Positions 9,301 through 17,199 of a stretch of 64,000 nucleotides of DNA are shown here, one piece after another. The DNA is from Oleisolibacter albus (GTDB lineage Bacteria > Pseudomonadota > Alphaproteobacteria > Azospirillales > Azospirillaceae). The notes below the pieces were generated by a model. The model was not told where the DNA came from. It worked only from the letters and a program-made list of their open reading frames with translations, and did no database searches. Both the position numbers and the translations under genes were made by a program. Numbering within the stretch: position 1 is the first letter of the stretch; every line of letters starts with the position of its first letter. The DNA lies in NCBI RefSeq assembly GCF_003336875.1, contig NZ_QGNJ01000017.1, forward strand, positions 1-64,000. Direction: 5' to 3'.

Positions 9301-9912
9301 GTCCTCCGACACCGCGGCGGCCAGCACGGCCACCGCCTGTCCCAGCGCCCCGTCCGGATCGAGTCGGGCCGCCGTCAGCACCTCCTGCTCCGCCTCGGCC
9401 AGCAGCTCGGCCGCGGTGCGGTCGTCCATGACCTCGAAATTGGGGGCGAGGCCGGCTTCCAGCGGGAAGCGGCGCAGCAGCGACTGGCAGAAGGCGTGGA
9501 TGGTCTGGATCTTCATCCCGCCCGGCGCCTCCAGCACCCGGGCGAACAGGCGGCGGGCCGCGGTGACCTCGTCCACCGTGGGGGCGCTGCCGGTCAGGTC
9601 GCGCAGCTGGCGTTCCAGTGCCGCCTCGTCGGCCACGGCCCAGCCGGACAGGCGGGCGGCGATGCGGTTCGCCATCTCCGCCGCCGCCGCCTTGGTGAAG
9701 GTCAGGCAGAGGATGCGGGCCGGCGCCGTGCCGGCCAGCATCAGCCGCAGCACCCGGTCGGTCAGCACCTTGGTCTTGCCGGTCCCGGCCGAGGCCCCCA
9801 CCCAGACCGAGGCGGTGGGGTCCGCCGCCCGCCGTTGCAGCACATTGGGATCGATCCGGTCGGCATCGGCCGGTTCGGCGGGACCAGGGGGGAAGAGATC
9901 GACGGCGCTCAT
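6367..9912 (-). CDS. addA: Double-strand break repair helicase-nuclease subunit AddA
   Basis: 1181 residues. UvrD-type helicase with Walker A GASAGTGKT at residues 39-47, LCLTFTKAAAAEM, and the Walker B DEAQDT near residue 417. A PD-(D/E)xK nuclease ends the protein, with WIVDYKTNRP near residue 1117. AddA with AddB resects DNA ends for RecA repair. The ATG at 9912 (MSAVDLFPP) was chosen because the upstream reading is not protein-like. addB, normally directly upstream of addA, is absent here; the upstream neighbour is the divergent cysK. See findings. Confidence 0.95.
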   Translation of the reverse strand: MSAVDLFPPGPAEPADADRIDPNVLQRRAADPTASVWVGASAGTGKTKVLTDRVLRLMLAGTAPARILCLTFTKAAAAEMANRIAARLSGWAVADEAALERQLRDLTGSAPTVDEVTAARRLFARVLEAPGGMKIQTIHAFCQSLLRRFPLEAGLAPNFEVMDDRTAAELLAEAEQEVLTAARLDPDGALGQAVAVLAAAVSEDEFGRLLQDITMERGRIRRILDRHGGLSGAIAAIGRTLDVPPGTTEADVVREACRDGAFDDAGLRAACRALADSGKTDGERGIGIQAWLDRADGRIHGFQEYGLLFLTRDGDMRKALLGKKAAEKDPAALAALQAEAGRLMAVMERLRCVSVARSTAALLTLSEAILATYRRLKDGRALLDFDDLILTASQLLGGQRDACAWVLFKLDGGLDHILVDEAQDTNPEQWAVVKVIAEEFFAGDGAESPARASGSRTLFVVGDDKQSIFSFQRADPAEFARMRRHFQTRITAASGRWSGIDLQISFRSVRAVLAAVDAVFLREAARDGVIAPGQEIRHVPFRRGMAGTVEVWPLVSPAETAEAEPWALPLTPEQAARPMARLATLVADQIRHWLDSGEMLPARGRPLRPGDIMVLVRRRNQFVQQLVRDLKDRGVPVAGVDRMVLTEQLAVMDLMALGRFLLLPDDDLTLATVLKSPLIGFGEEQLFAIAHDRSGRLWPALARKAEEDAAFRPAHDWLHGLLAETDFHAPFELFAGLLSRPCPADPRLEVGGSGRRAILARLGSEAVDPLDEFLTACLAYEREHVPSLQGFLHWLEASQAEIKRELDAGGGPGGGRVRIMTVHGSKGLQAPLVILPDTMGVPDQSPRILWPDGTDGREVPLFAPRRALEDTACRTARAAADRRRDQEYRRLLYVALTRAEDRLVVCGYEGSRKAPDGAWYALVQEALADMAQERDYDFSQVSPAGWQGKGLHLYDTQIDPPRSDDKDRAEPEASVRLPDWARTPAPEEPTPARPLTPSRPEGVEPPVRSPLGADDGHRFRRGTLIHKLLQVLPEIEPHRRDGAARAWLARPAHGLDPAQQAEIAGEALRVLEDPRFAPLFGPGSRAEVPIVGVVGGRVLSGQIDRLCLTDEAVWIVDYKTNRPPPTREEDVAPLYLAQMAAYRAALRRVYPGRTIRCVLLWTDGPYTMEISPDRLAPYDPA

Positions 9913-9981
9913 GCCGCCAGCGTAGCGGCAGGGGCGGGCAGGGGTCCAGGGCATAGGCCCATCGGCGAACTTTCTCTGCTT

Positions 9982-10007
9982 CCCCTTTGTGCGGCGGCAC
10001 AAAGGGG
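9982..10007. promoter_or_regulatory. Perfect 11-bp inverted repeat upstream of cysK (candidate operator)
   Basis: CCCCTTTGTGC, a GGCG loop, then GCACAAAGGGG: perfect arms of 11 bp. The right arm abuts a TTATAT hexamer at 10009-10014, and TTTGTG at 9986-9991 lies 17 bp before it, so the repeat fills the space between candidate -35 and -10 boxes. A repressor bound here would block cysK transcription. The binding protein is unknown. Confidence 0.6.
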
Positions 10008-10014
10008 CTTATAT
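9986..10014 (+). promoter_or_regulatory. Candidate sigma-70-type promoter of cysK
   Basis: TTTGTG and TTATAT are separated by 17 bp and lie about 50 bp before the cysK start codon. The local AT-rich run TTATATAC stands out in GC-rich DNA. It overlaps the inverted repeat at 9982-10007. Confidence 0.5.
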
Positions 10015-10062
10015 ACAGCGCAGGAACGGATTTAACCGCAATTCACACTTCGGAGACGTGTT

Positions 10063-11043
<981 letters not shown>

Positions 11044-11191
11044 GACCGGTCCCCCCTTCCGGTTGCCCTCCGTTGGCTTAAGGTGACGCCAAGGCGACCT
11101 TAAGCTGACGGCAAGGCGACTAAGGTGACAGTGGCCGCAAACGATGTCGCCTGGTATGGCGTTGATGCTAAAGGAATATTTTCCTTAAGGT

Positions 11192-11230
11192 GACAAAGGT
11201 GACGGGTTTTCGACCCTGGTCGCCTTTGTC
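11192..11230. repeat. Long imperfect inverted repeat (hairpin-forming)
   Basis: GACAAAGGTGACGGG on the left can pair with CCCTGGTCGCCTTTGTC on the right around a short loop starting TTTTCGA. It lies in the spacer after cysK and may be a transcription terminator or regulatory site; there is no clear T-run. Confidence 0.5.
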
Positions 11231-11450
11231 AGCCCTGTTGCGTTAAGCTTGGTTGCGTCAAGCCTGGTTTCACATGTTCAAGATCCCGGCGTCCCGGATG
11301 GGGGGGCCGCGATCAGGGGAGCATGATATAGGATTTTTGTCCAGGGCATGATGGGCGTGGCGCCTGTCCCCCGGCTGCCCGCCTGCGCCGGCATGATGCC
11401 GCTGGCCGGTGCGGGAACATCGCGGTTCCGGCGCCGCGACGACGGGGAAC

Positions 11451-11506
11451 CGGCGGAGACAGCCCGGCAGAGACAGCCCGGCGGAGACAGCCCGGCAGAG
11501 ACCGCA
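11451..11506. repeat. 14-bp tandem repeat, four units
   Basis: Units CGGCGGAGACAGCC and CGGCAGAGACAGCC alternate (G/A at the fifth base), with the fourth unit diverging at its end. The repeat is in the spacer before the TSUP transporter gene. It is a minisatellite-like array that could vary in copy number between strains. Confidence 0.8.
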
Positions 11507-11583
11507 GCGTCCGGCGTCGGCGCAACCCACCCTTCCGTTGGCGGCATTGGGAGGAGACGCGGCTTTCCCCCTATGGTCGCCCC

Positions 11584-12375
11584 ATGGATCCGTCGCAGCT
11601 GCTCTTCCTCGTCCCCACGGCCTTTGTCGCCGGCTTCATCGACGCCATCGCCGGCGGGGGCGGGCTGATCACCATTCCGGCCCTGCTGTCCACGGGCATC
11701 GCCCCGTCGCAGGCCCTGGCCACCAACAAGCTGCAGGGCGCCTTCGGCACCATGATGGCGACGCTGACCTTCTGGCGGGCCGGGCAGATCGACATCCGGT
11801 CCATGCTGTTCCCGGTGGCCTGTGTGCTGGTGGGCGCGGCGGCGGGAACCATCGCCGTGCAGATCGTCGGCTCGGGCCTGCTGTCGGCGGTGATCCCGGT
11901 GCTGCTGGTGGCCATCGCCACCTATTTCCTGTTGAGCCCGCGGGTCGGCGACATGGAGGCGCAGCAGCGCATCTCGCTGCGGGCCTTCGGCCTGAGCGTG
12001 GGCATCGGCATCGGCTTCTATGACGGCTTCTTCGGGCCGGGGACCGGCAGCTTCTTCGCCCTGGGCTGCGTCGCCCTGCTGGGCATGACCCTGCGCAAGG
12101 CCACCGCCACCACCAAGCTGCTGAATTTCACCAGCAATGCCGTCAGTCTGGCCGTCTTCGCCCTGGGCGGGGAGATGCTGTGGAGCGTGGGGCTGGCCAT
12201 GGCCGTGGGTCAGGTCACCGGCGGCTATCTGGGCAGCCACGCCGCCCTGCGCTTCGGCGCCCGGCTGGTGCGCCCGCTGCTGGTGCTGGTCTGCCTGGGC
12301 ATGACGGTGCGGCTGGTCTCCAACCCCGACCACCCCATCTATGCGCTGGTGCGCGGGCTGTTTTCCGCGGGATGA
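11584..12375 (+). CDS. TSUP-family (TauE/SafE) membrane transporter
   Basis: 263 residues, almost entirely hydrophobic, with about seven or eight predicted helices. The N-terminal GFIDAIAGGGGLITIPALL and the repeat-like FYDGFFGPGTGSFFALG near residue 150 are the two halves typical of sulfite-exporter TauE/SafE-family proteins. These move sulfur oxyanions or small organic acids out of the cell; the substrate cannot be told from sequence. The neighbouring sulfur-related genes (cysK, moeB, DsrE) make a sulfur compound plausible. Confidence 0.9.
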   Translation: MDPSQLLFLVPTAFVAGFIDAIAGGGGLITIPALLSTGIAPSQALATNKLQGAFGTMMATLTFWRAGQIDIRSMLFPVACVLVGAAAGTIAVQIVGSGLLSAVIPVLLVAIATYFLLSPRVGDMEAQQRISLRAFGLSVGIGIGFYDGFFGPGTGSFFALGCVALLGMTLRKATATTKLLNFTSNAVSLAVFALGGEMLWSVGLAMAVGQVTGGYLGSHAALRFGARLVRPLLVLVCLGMTVRLVSNPDHPIYALVRGLFSAG

Positions 12376-12415
12376 GCGCCCGGCCCGTTTCCCAATCCCT
12401 GCCAAGGACCGCGTG

Positions 12416-13210
12416 ATGATCGACCTGACCGACTCCCAGATCGAACGCTATGCCCGGCACATCATGCTGCCGCAGGTGGGCGGCAGCGGGCAGGCCCGGC
12501 TGCTGTCGGGGTCGGTGCTGGTGGTGGGGGCCGGCGGGCTGGGGGCGCCGCTGCTGCTGTATCTGGCCGCCGCCGGCGTCGGCCGCATCGGCATCGTCGA
12601 TCACGACCATGTCGACCTGTCGAACCTGCAGCGCCAGGTGATCCACGACACGGCCGGCATCGGCCTGCCCAAGGTGGACAGCGCCGCCGCCCGCATCCGC
12701 GCCATCAACCCCGATGTGGTGGTGGAGCCCCATGCCGCGCGCCTGACCCGGGCCAACGCCCTGGACCTTCTGGCCCGCTATGACGTGGTGGCCGACGGCA
12801 CCGACAATTTCGCCACCCGCTATCTGCTGAACGACGCCTGTTATTTCGCCGGCAAGCCGCTGGTCAGCGCCGCCATGCTGCGCTTCGACGGGCAGCTCTC
12901 CACCTTCAAGGCGCATCTGGGCGAGCCGCACCCCTGCTATCGCTGCCTGTTCCGCGAGCCGCCCCCGCCCGGCACGGTGCCGAGCTGTTCCGAGGGTGGG
13001 GTCCTGGGTGCCCTGGCCGGCGCCATGGGATCGCTGCAGAGCGTGGAGGTGCTGAAGGAGCTGCTGGGCATCGGCGAGAGCCTGTCCGGCCGGCTGCTGC
13101 TCTATTCGGCGCTGGAGACCAGCTTCCGCAGCATCAAGGTGCGGCGCGACCCGGATTGCCCGCTCTGCGGCGCCCATCCGACCATCCGCGATCTGTCCGC
13201 GCATCCGTGA
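12416..13210 (+). CDS. moeB: Molybdopterin-synthase adenylyltransferase / ThiF-family E1-like enzyme
   Basis: 264 residues. The Rossmann ATP-binding motif GAGGLGAPLL starts at residue 38, followed by IVDHDHVDLSNLQRQ. Two zinc cysteine pairs are visible: CYRC in the middle and CPLC near the C-terminus. The enzyme adenylates the C-terminal glycine of a ubiquitin-like sulfur carrier (MoaD or ThiS). No rhodanese domain is fused. An upstream AAGGA and the MIDLTDSQ start match the family. Starts and ends fit tightly between the transporter and the DsrE gene. Confidence 0.92.
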   Translation: MIDLTDSQIERYARHIMLPQVGGSGQARLLSGSVLVVGAGGLGAPLLLYLAAAGVGRIGIVDHDHVDLSNLQRQVIHDTAGIGLPKVDSAAARIRAINPDVVVEPHAARLTRANALDLLARYDVVADGTDNFATRYLLNDACYFAGKPLVSAAMLRFDGQLSTFKAHLGEPHPCYRCLFREPPPPGTVPSCSEGGVLGALAGAMGSLQSVEVLKELLGIGESLSGRLLLYSALETSFRSIKVRRDPDCPLCGAHPTIRDLSAHP

Positions 13211-13217
13211 GGGAACC

Positions 13218-13640
13218 ATGCCCGACGGCACCCAGGGTCTGGCCATCATCGTCCAGTCCGGCGGCTATGACCGCGTCCATTACGCCCTTGTCCTGGCCAG
13301 TGGCGCCGCCGCCACCGGCCGGCCGGTGATCCTGTTCGTCACCGGGCGGGCGCTGCCCGTGCTGCTGGACGGGCAGGGCTGGCTGCGGCTGGATTTCTCC
13401 GACGACGGCACCAGCCCCGAAGCCCGCGACGCCATCCTGGCCCGGCGCGGAGTCGCCACCATGGAGGAGTTGCTGGAGGCGCTGCCCGAACTGGGCGTGC
13501 GCCTGATGGCCTGCGAGATGGGCTGGCGGGCTCTGGGCATCCACGATCCCCGCATCCGCCCCGGCCTGACGGTGGAGACCGCCGGCGTCGTCACCCTGTT
13601 CGGCGCCGTTCCGCCGGGGCACCAGATGCTGTTCGTCTGA
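13218..13640 (+). CDS. DsrE/DsrF-like small sulfur-related protein
   Basis: 140 residues with the DsrE-like flavodoxin-type fold pattern: hydrophobic IVQSGGYDRVHYALVLASG at the start, then GRPVILFVTGRAL, and a conserved cysteine in the LMACEMGW segment near residue 98. DsrE-family proteins carry or accept persulfide sulfur on that cysteine. It starts 7 bp after moeB, so the two are probably cotranscribed, which links it to sulfur transfer. The precise partner is unknown. Confidence 0.82.
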   Translation: MPDGTQGLAIIVQSGGYDRVHYALVLASGAAATGRPVILFVTGRALPVLLDGQGWLRLDFSDDGTSPEARDAILARRGVATMEELLEALPELGVRLMACEMGWRALGIHDPRIRPGLTVETAGVVTLFGAVPPGHQMLFV

Positions 13641-13754
13641 CGGGGGAGACGGTCCGTTCCCGTGTCAAAGCGCCCGCCCACGGCCTGGGGGGATGGGCGG
13701 ACGGAGGGAAAGGAGGTATGTCTAGGGGTCGGTGACACCCCCCGACCGGATTCC

Positions 13755-14597
13755 ATGCCTGAACTGCCCGAAGTCGAAACCGTCCGCCGTGGTCTGGCCA
13801 TGAAGCTGGAAGGCAGGGTCCTGAAGCGGGTGCGGCAATACCGGCCGGACCTGCGCTTCCCCCTGCCCGCCGATTTCGCCACCCGCATGACCGGCCGGCG
13901 CGTGCTGTCCCTGGATCGGCGGGCCAAGTACATCCTGGCCCGGCTGGATGACGGCATGGTGTGGATGACCCATCTCGGCATGTCCGGCAGCATGGTGGTG
14001 AAGCCGGGACCCGCTGGAACTCCCGCCCCCCACGACCATCTGGTGTTCGAGACCGATGACGGCTGGGTCGTGACCTATAACGATGTCCGCCGTTTCGGCT
14101 TCATGGATCTGATCGATGAGGACAGGCTGGACAGCCACCCCCTGCTGGCGTCCCTGGGGCCGGAACCGCTGGGCAACGGCTTCAACGCCACGCAGCTGTC
14201 GGACAGGCTGGCCGGCAAGGTCACACCGATCAAGGCGGCGCTGCTGGACCAGACCGTGGTGGCCGGCCTGGGCAACATCTATGTCTGCGAATCCCTGTTC
14301 CGGGCCGGCATCGACCCCACCCGGCCGGCGCAGACGGTGGCCGGGGCCGATGCCGAACGGCTGGTGCCGGTCATCCGTCAGGTGCTGACCGAGGCCATCG
14401 CGGCGGGTGGCAGTACGCTGCGGGATTTCGTACAGTCCGACGGCGAGCTGGGCTATTTCCAGCACAGCTTCACCGTGTACGGGCGGGAGGGGCAACCCTG
14501 TCCCGGCTGTACCTGCGATATGGAAAAGACCGGCGGGATCGCCCGGATTGTCCAGTCCGGCCGTTCCACATTCTATTGCCCCCGGCGGCAACGGTAG
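13755..14597 (+). CDS. mutM: Formamidopyrimidine-DNA glycosylase (Fpg/MutM)
   Basis: 280 residues. It removes 8-oxoguanine and Fapy lesions. Proline after Met ([13 protein letters not shown]) is the nucleophile and Glu3 assists; the conserved lysine lies in [11 protein letters not shown]. The H2TH region reads [20 protein letters not shown]. The C-terminal zinc finger starts CPGC but ends YCPRRQR: the fourth zinc cysteine is replaced by arginine. The DNA reads TGC CCC CGG CGG at that point. The ATG at 13755 is fixed by the need for proline at position 2 after processing. Confidence 0.95.
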   Translation: MPELPEVETVRRGLAMKLEGRVLKRVRQYRPDLRFPLPADFATRMTGRRVLSLDRRAKYILARLDDGMVWMTHLGMSGSMVVKPGPAGTPAPHDHLVFETDDGWVVTYNDVRRFGFMDLIDEDRLDSHPLLASLGPEPLGNGFNATQLSDRLAGKVTPIKAALLDQTVVAGLGNIYVCESLFRAGIDPTRPAQTVAGADAERLVPVIRQVLTEAIAAGGSTLRDFVQSDGELGYFQHSFTVYGREGQPCPGCTCDMEKTGGIARIVQSGRSTFYCPRRQR

Positions 14598-14613
14598 GAG
14601 AGGAGGCAACACC

Positions 14614-15015
14614 ATGTCAGTCATCCGCCGCACCGTCCGCGCCCTGGCGCTGGCCGGTCAGATCGGCCTGGCTGGAACCGGATTTTGCGGCGCAGCCTGG
14701 GCCGCCTCTCCGGCAGCGGCACCGGCCACCTTCGTTCCGGGAACGGAGGATGTGCCGCTGGCCCCCGGCCTGACGGCCGACGGGGAACAGGCCGTGGTGT
14801 TCGACCAGCCGTCGGGGCGCATCGTGCAGGCCACCGCCAGCGGCAGCGTGGATGCCGCCGGTATCCAGCGCTTCTACGCCGAAACCCTGCCGCAGCTGGG
14901 CTGGACCAATGCCGGGCCGAGCCTGTGGACACGGGAAAGCGAACGGCTTGACATCAGCATCGAACGGCAGGGAAAGCGCATCCAGGTGCGCTTCAGCCTG
15001 ACACCGCAATCCTGA
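14614..15015 (+). CDS. Hypothetical exported protein
   Basis: 133 residues with a signal peptide (basic MSVIRR start, hydrophobic core, AAWA-A cleavage region near residue 30). The mature part (about 100 residues) contains DAAGIQRFYAETLPQLGW and ends with a beta-rich KRIQVRFSL stretch. A strong GAGGAGG ribosome site precedes the ATG. It lies 16 bp after mutM. I do not recognise the family; it looks like a small periplasmic protein. Confidence 0.8.
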   Translation: MSVIRRTVRALALAGQIGLAGTGFCGAAWAASPAAAPATFVPGTEDVPLAPGLTADGEQAVVFDQPSGRIVQATASGSVDAAGIQRFYAETLPQLGWTNAGPSLWTRESERLDISIERQGKRIQVRFSLTPQS

Positions 15016-15133
15016 CCCCCGGGCACGGCCGGACCTTGAACCTGGCCCGCCCCGAGCCTGCCCCCTGAACCGAAACCGGCAGCGACGCGGCTGATCGCGT
15101 GACAGCCGCCCCGAACCGAAGAGGAAAGTAACC

Positions 15134-15910
15134 ATGTCCTACGAGAACATCCTGGTGGAAACCCGCGGTCCGGTGGGCATCATCCGCCTGAACCGGCCCA
15201 AGGCGTTGAATGCCCTGTCGGACGGTCTGGTCACGGACATGGAGAAGGCCCTGAATGTCTTTGAGGATGACGGCAGCATCCGCGTCATCATCGTCACCGG
15301 CTCGGAGAAGGCCTTCGCCGCCGGCGCCGACATCAAGGAGATGGCCGGCTTCAGCCATATGGACGCCTATCTCCGCGACTTCATCACCAAGAAGTGGGGC
15401 CGTCTGGCCACCTGCCGCAAGCCGACCATCGCCGCGGTCAGCGGCTATGCCCTGGGCGGCGGCTGCGAGCTGGCCATGATGGCCGACATCATCATCGCCG
15501 CCGATACGGCCAAGTTCGGCCAGCCCGAGATCACCATCGGCACCCTGCCCGGCGCCGGCGGCACCCAGCGCCTGACCCGCGCCATCGGCAAGGCCAAGGC
15601 CATGGAGATGTGCCTGACCGGACGCATGATGGACGCGGCCGAGGCCGAGCGCTCGGGCCTGGTCGCCCGCGTCGTGCCCGCCGCCGAACTGATGGACGAG
15701 GCCATCAAGCTGGCCGAGCGCATCGCCAGCATGTCGCTGCCGGCGACCATGATGGTCAAGGAGAGCGTCAACCGTTCGTTCGAGGTCAGCCTGACCGAGG
15801 GTCTGCTGTTCGAGCGCCGCGTGTTCCACAGCGCGTTCGGCCTGGAAGACCAGAAGGAGGGCATGTCCGCCTTCATCGAAAAGCGCCAGCCCTCGTTCAA
15901 GGGCCGCTGA
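15134..15910 (+). CDS. Enoyl-CoA hydratase (crotonase family)
   Basis: 258 residues, normal for a monofunctional hydratase. Catalytic glutamates lie in [11 protein letters not shown] and [20 protein letters not shown]. The oxyanion-hole stretch [11 protein letters not shown] is intact. It adds water to trans-2-enoyl-CoA in fatty acid or related acyl-CoA breakdown. The exact physiological substrate is not clear from sequence alone. AAGAGGAAAG sits before the ATG. A GC-rich hairpin around 15921-15946 follows the stop. Confidence 0.93.
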   Translation: MSYENILVETRGPVGIIRLNRPKALNALSDGLVTDMEKALNVFEDDGSIRVIIVTGSEKAFAAGADIKEMAGFSHMDAYLRDFITKKWGRLATCRKPTIAAVSGYALGGGCELAMMADIIIAADTAKFGQPEITIGTLPGAGGTQRLTRAIGKAKAMEMCLTGRMMDAAEAERSGLVARVVPAAELMDEAIKLAERIASMSLPATMMVKESVNRSFEVSLTEGLLFERRVFHSAFGLEDQKEGMSAFIEKRQPSFKGR

Positions 15911-16203
15911 TCCGTTGCGGACGGGGGCGGGGCATGCCCGTCCCCTGTCCCGGACAGCAGACCAGATCAAGCGTAGTTCTTATAAATCAGCCACCATATC
16001 TATGGCGATCTGCGCATTATCTCGGCGATCTCAGCGTCAAATCGGCGAAGACTCCGCCGTTCGAAATCGAAGCCGCTTTTCAATGCAACGGTGACTCACC
16101 CGCAGCACATGCGGACACCGACAAAGCGGCCTTGACGGCTGTGGCAGCCCGGATTATAAGCGCCGCTTCAACGGTACCACCTGGGTCCGCGTAAGGGTTT
16201 CCT
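15911..16203. other. AT-richer spacer carrying the rpsT promoter
   Basis: 293 bp without a gene. The first part has a GC-rich hairpin just after the hydratase stop. The middle (about 15960-16060) is notably AT-rich for this genome, with CTTATAAAT and GGCGATCT repeated at 16004 and 16024. The end holds the rpsT promoter. Confidence 0.6.
16132..16160 (+). promoter_or_regulatory. Sigma-70-type promoter of rpsT
   Basis: TTGACG at 16132-16137 and TATAAG at 16155-16160, separated by exactly 17 bp. Both hexamers are close to consensus. Transcription should start near 16167, giving a leader of about 37 nt before rpsT. Confidence 0.8.
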
Positions 16204-16467
16204 ATGGCCAATCATAAGTCCGCTGAAAAGCGCATTCGTCAGACCGAGCGTCGCACCGAGATCAATCGTGCGCGCGTCAGCCGTATCCGCACCTTCCTGA
16301 AGAAGGTCGAGACCGCCATCGCCTCCGGCGACAAGACGGCCGCCACCACCGCCTTCCGTGAGGCCCAGCCGGAGCTGATGCGCGGCGCGGGCAAGGGCGT
16401 TCTGCACAAGAACACCGTCTCCCGCAAGCTGTCGCGCCTGTCCAGCCGCATCAAGGCGCTGGCCTAA
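16204..16467 (+). CDS. rpsT: 30S ribosomal protein S20
   Basis: 87 residues, standard length and very basic. It begins [17 protein letters not shown] and ends LSSRIKALA, as typical for S20, which binds 16S rRNA early in 30S assembly. It has its own promoter at 16132-16160 and its own terminator at 16488-16517. rpsT next to dnaA is a known alphaproteobacterial neighbourhood. Confidence 0.98.
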   Translation: MANHKSAEKRIRQTERRTEINRARVSRIRTFLKKVETAIASGDKTAATTAFREAQPELMRGAGKGVLHKNTVSRKLSRLSSRIKALA

Positions 16468-16487
16468 GGTCTTCACCTGTACGGAAT

Positions 16488-16519
16488 GCCGCGTAGGCTC
16501 TGCCTGCGCGGCTTTTTGT
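16488..16519 (+). terminator. Rho-independent terminator of rpsT
   Basis: GCCGCGTAGGC pairs with GCCTGCGCGGC (one G-T type mismatch) around a short loop, directly followed by TTTTTG. It lies 21 bp after the rpsT stop. Confidence 0.85.
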
Positions 16520-17199
16520 TTACTCCCGATCTCTGGTCGTGGAGCGATTTGCGTTTGTAGTGCCGCTTTCGTCTGGATGAACGCGCACGAATTTTGCTTT
16601 TTGGTGCGTTCCCTATTCGGTCCCGTTGCGAGTCCCGGCGCCCCCGTCTAGCATCGTGGTCCGCGCTTGGGCGCAGATGAACCTTACAAGTCGAAAGCGG
16701 AGTCGACCACCGAATGTGCCCGGTGGACGTGGCGTCCGTGTCCGGAAGGCGGCGTGTCGATGTCGGGGGCAAATCGAACCGGTACCTATACTTCCGGGAT
16801 AGCTCGTTTTTCCCAACATTGATGGGCGGGTTTCTGTGGGGCGCTCCGCGCGGGGCGTCTTGAAGCGTCTGGTTATGCTTGTATGGATTTGTGCAGACCC
16901 CAGGGCAAGGCCGCGAACCGCGATGCCCCCCGGGGGCTGATGCGAACCCGGGTGGACAGGGGTGAAATGCCCCAGGGCAAATTGCCTCAAGGACAGAGCG
17001 TCCGGAGACAGGACGCCGCGACACAGAGGATGGTTGAGCGGACCGCGTCTGATCCTGGCGCCGGACCGCTGCACGACCAGAAGGAGTGTGCCGGTAGAGG
17101 GTGTCGCGGGACCAGGTCGGCGATCCTGGTCCGAGGGGATCGTTGGTTTGAGGATCATGCCCCGTGGCCAGGGCCATGATCAGAGAACAAGAGGGTAGG
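16520..17199. other. Long gene-free region upstream of dnaA
   Basis: 680 bp with no convincing gene on either strand. A possible dnaA promoter is TTGAAG (16860) and TATGGA (16882) with a 16-bp spacer, which would give a leader of about 300 nt. CCCCAGGGCAA occurs twice (near 16899 and 16970). No match to the DnaA box TTATCCACA was seen here. The stretch may be a regulatory leader for dnaA or hold an unrecognised small RNA. Confidence 0.5.

Larger units (their letters stand above)
11044..11583. repeat. Gene-free spacer rich in inverted and tandem repeats
   Basis: No convincing gene. The motif (C)TTAAGGTGAC or CTAAGGTGAC occurs at 11077, 11120 and 11184. Three inverted repeats are visible: around 11077-11104 (CTTAAGGT...ACCTTAAG), AAGGAA-TATT-TTCCTT at 11171-11186, and a long one at 11192-11230 (GACAAAGG...CCTTTGTC). 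A tandem repeat follows at 11451-11506. This could be a cluster of protein-binding sites or a decayed mobile repeat; nothing here identifies it. Confidence 0.6.

Noticed and set aside
11278-12405. Minus-strand frame across the tandem repeat and TSUP gene
   Set aside because: Its repetitive Arg/Ala/Gly part comes from the 14-bp repeat; no family likeness.
16613-17158. 181-codon minus-strand frame upstream of dnaA as a gene
   Set aside because: Arg/Pro-rich, no ribosome site; likely chance in a GC-rich spacer.
16520-17199. oriC next to dnaA
   Set aside because: No DnaA box of TTATCCACA type was seen here, whereas the hemE-ppsR gap has several.
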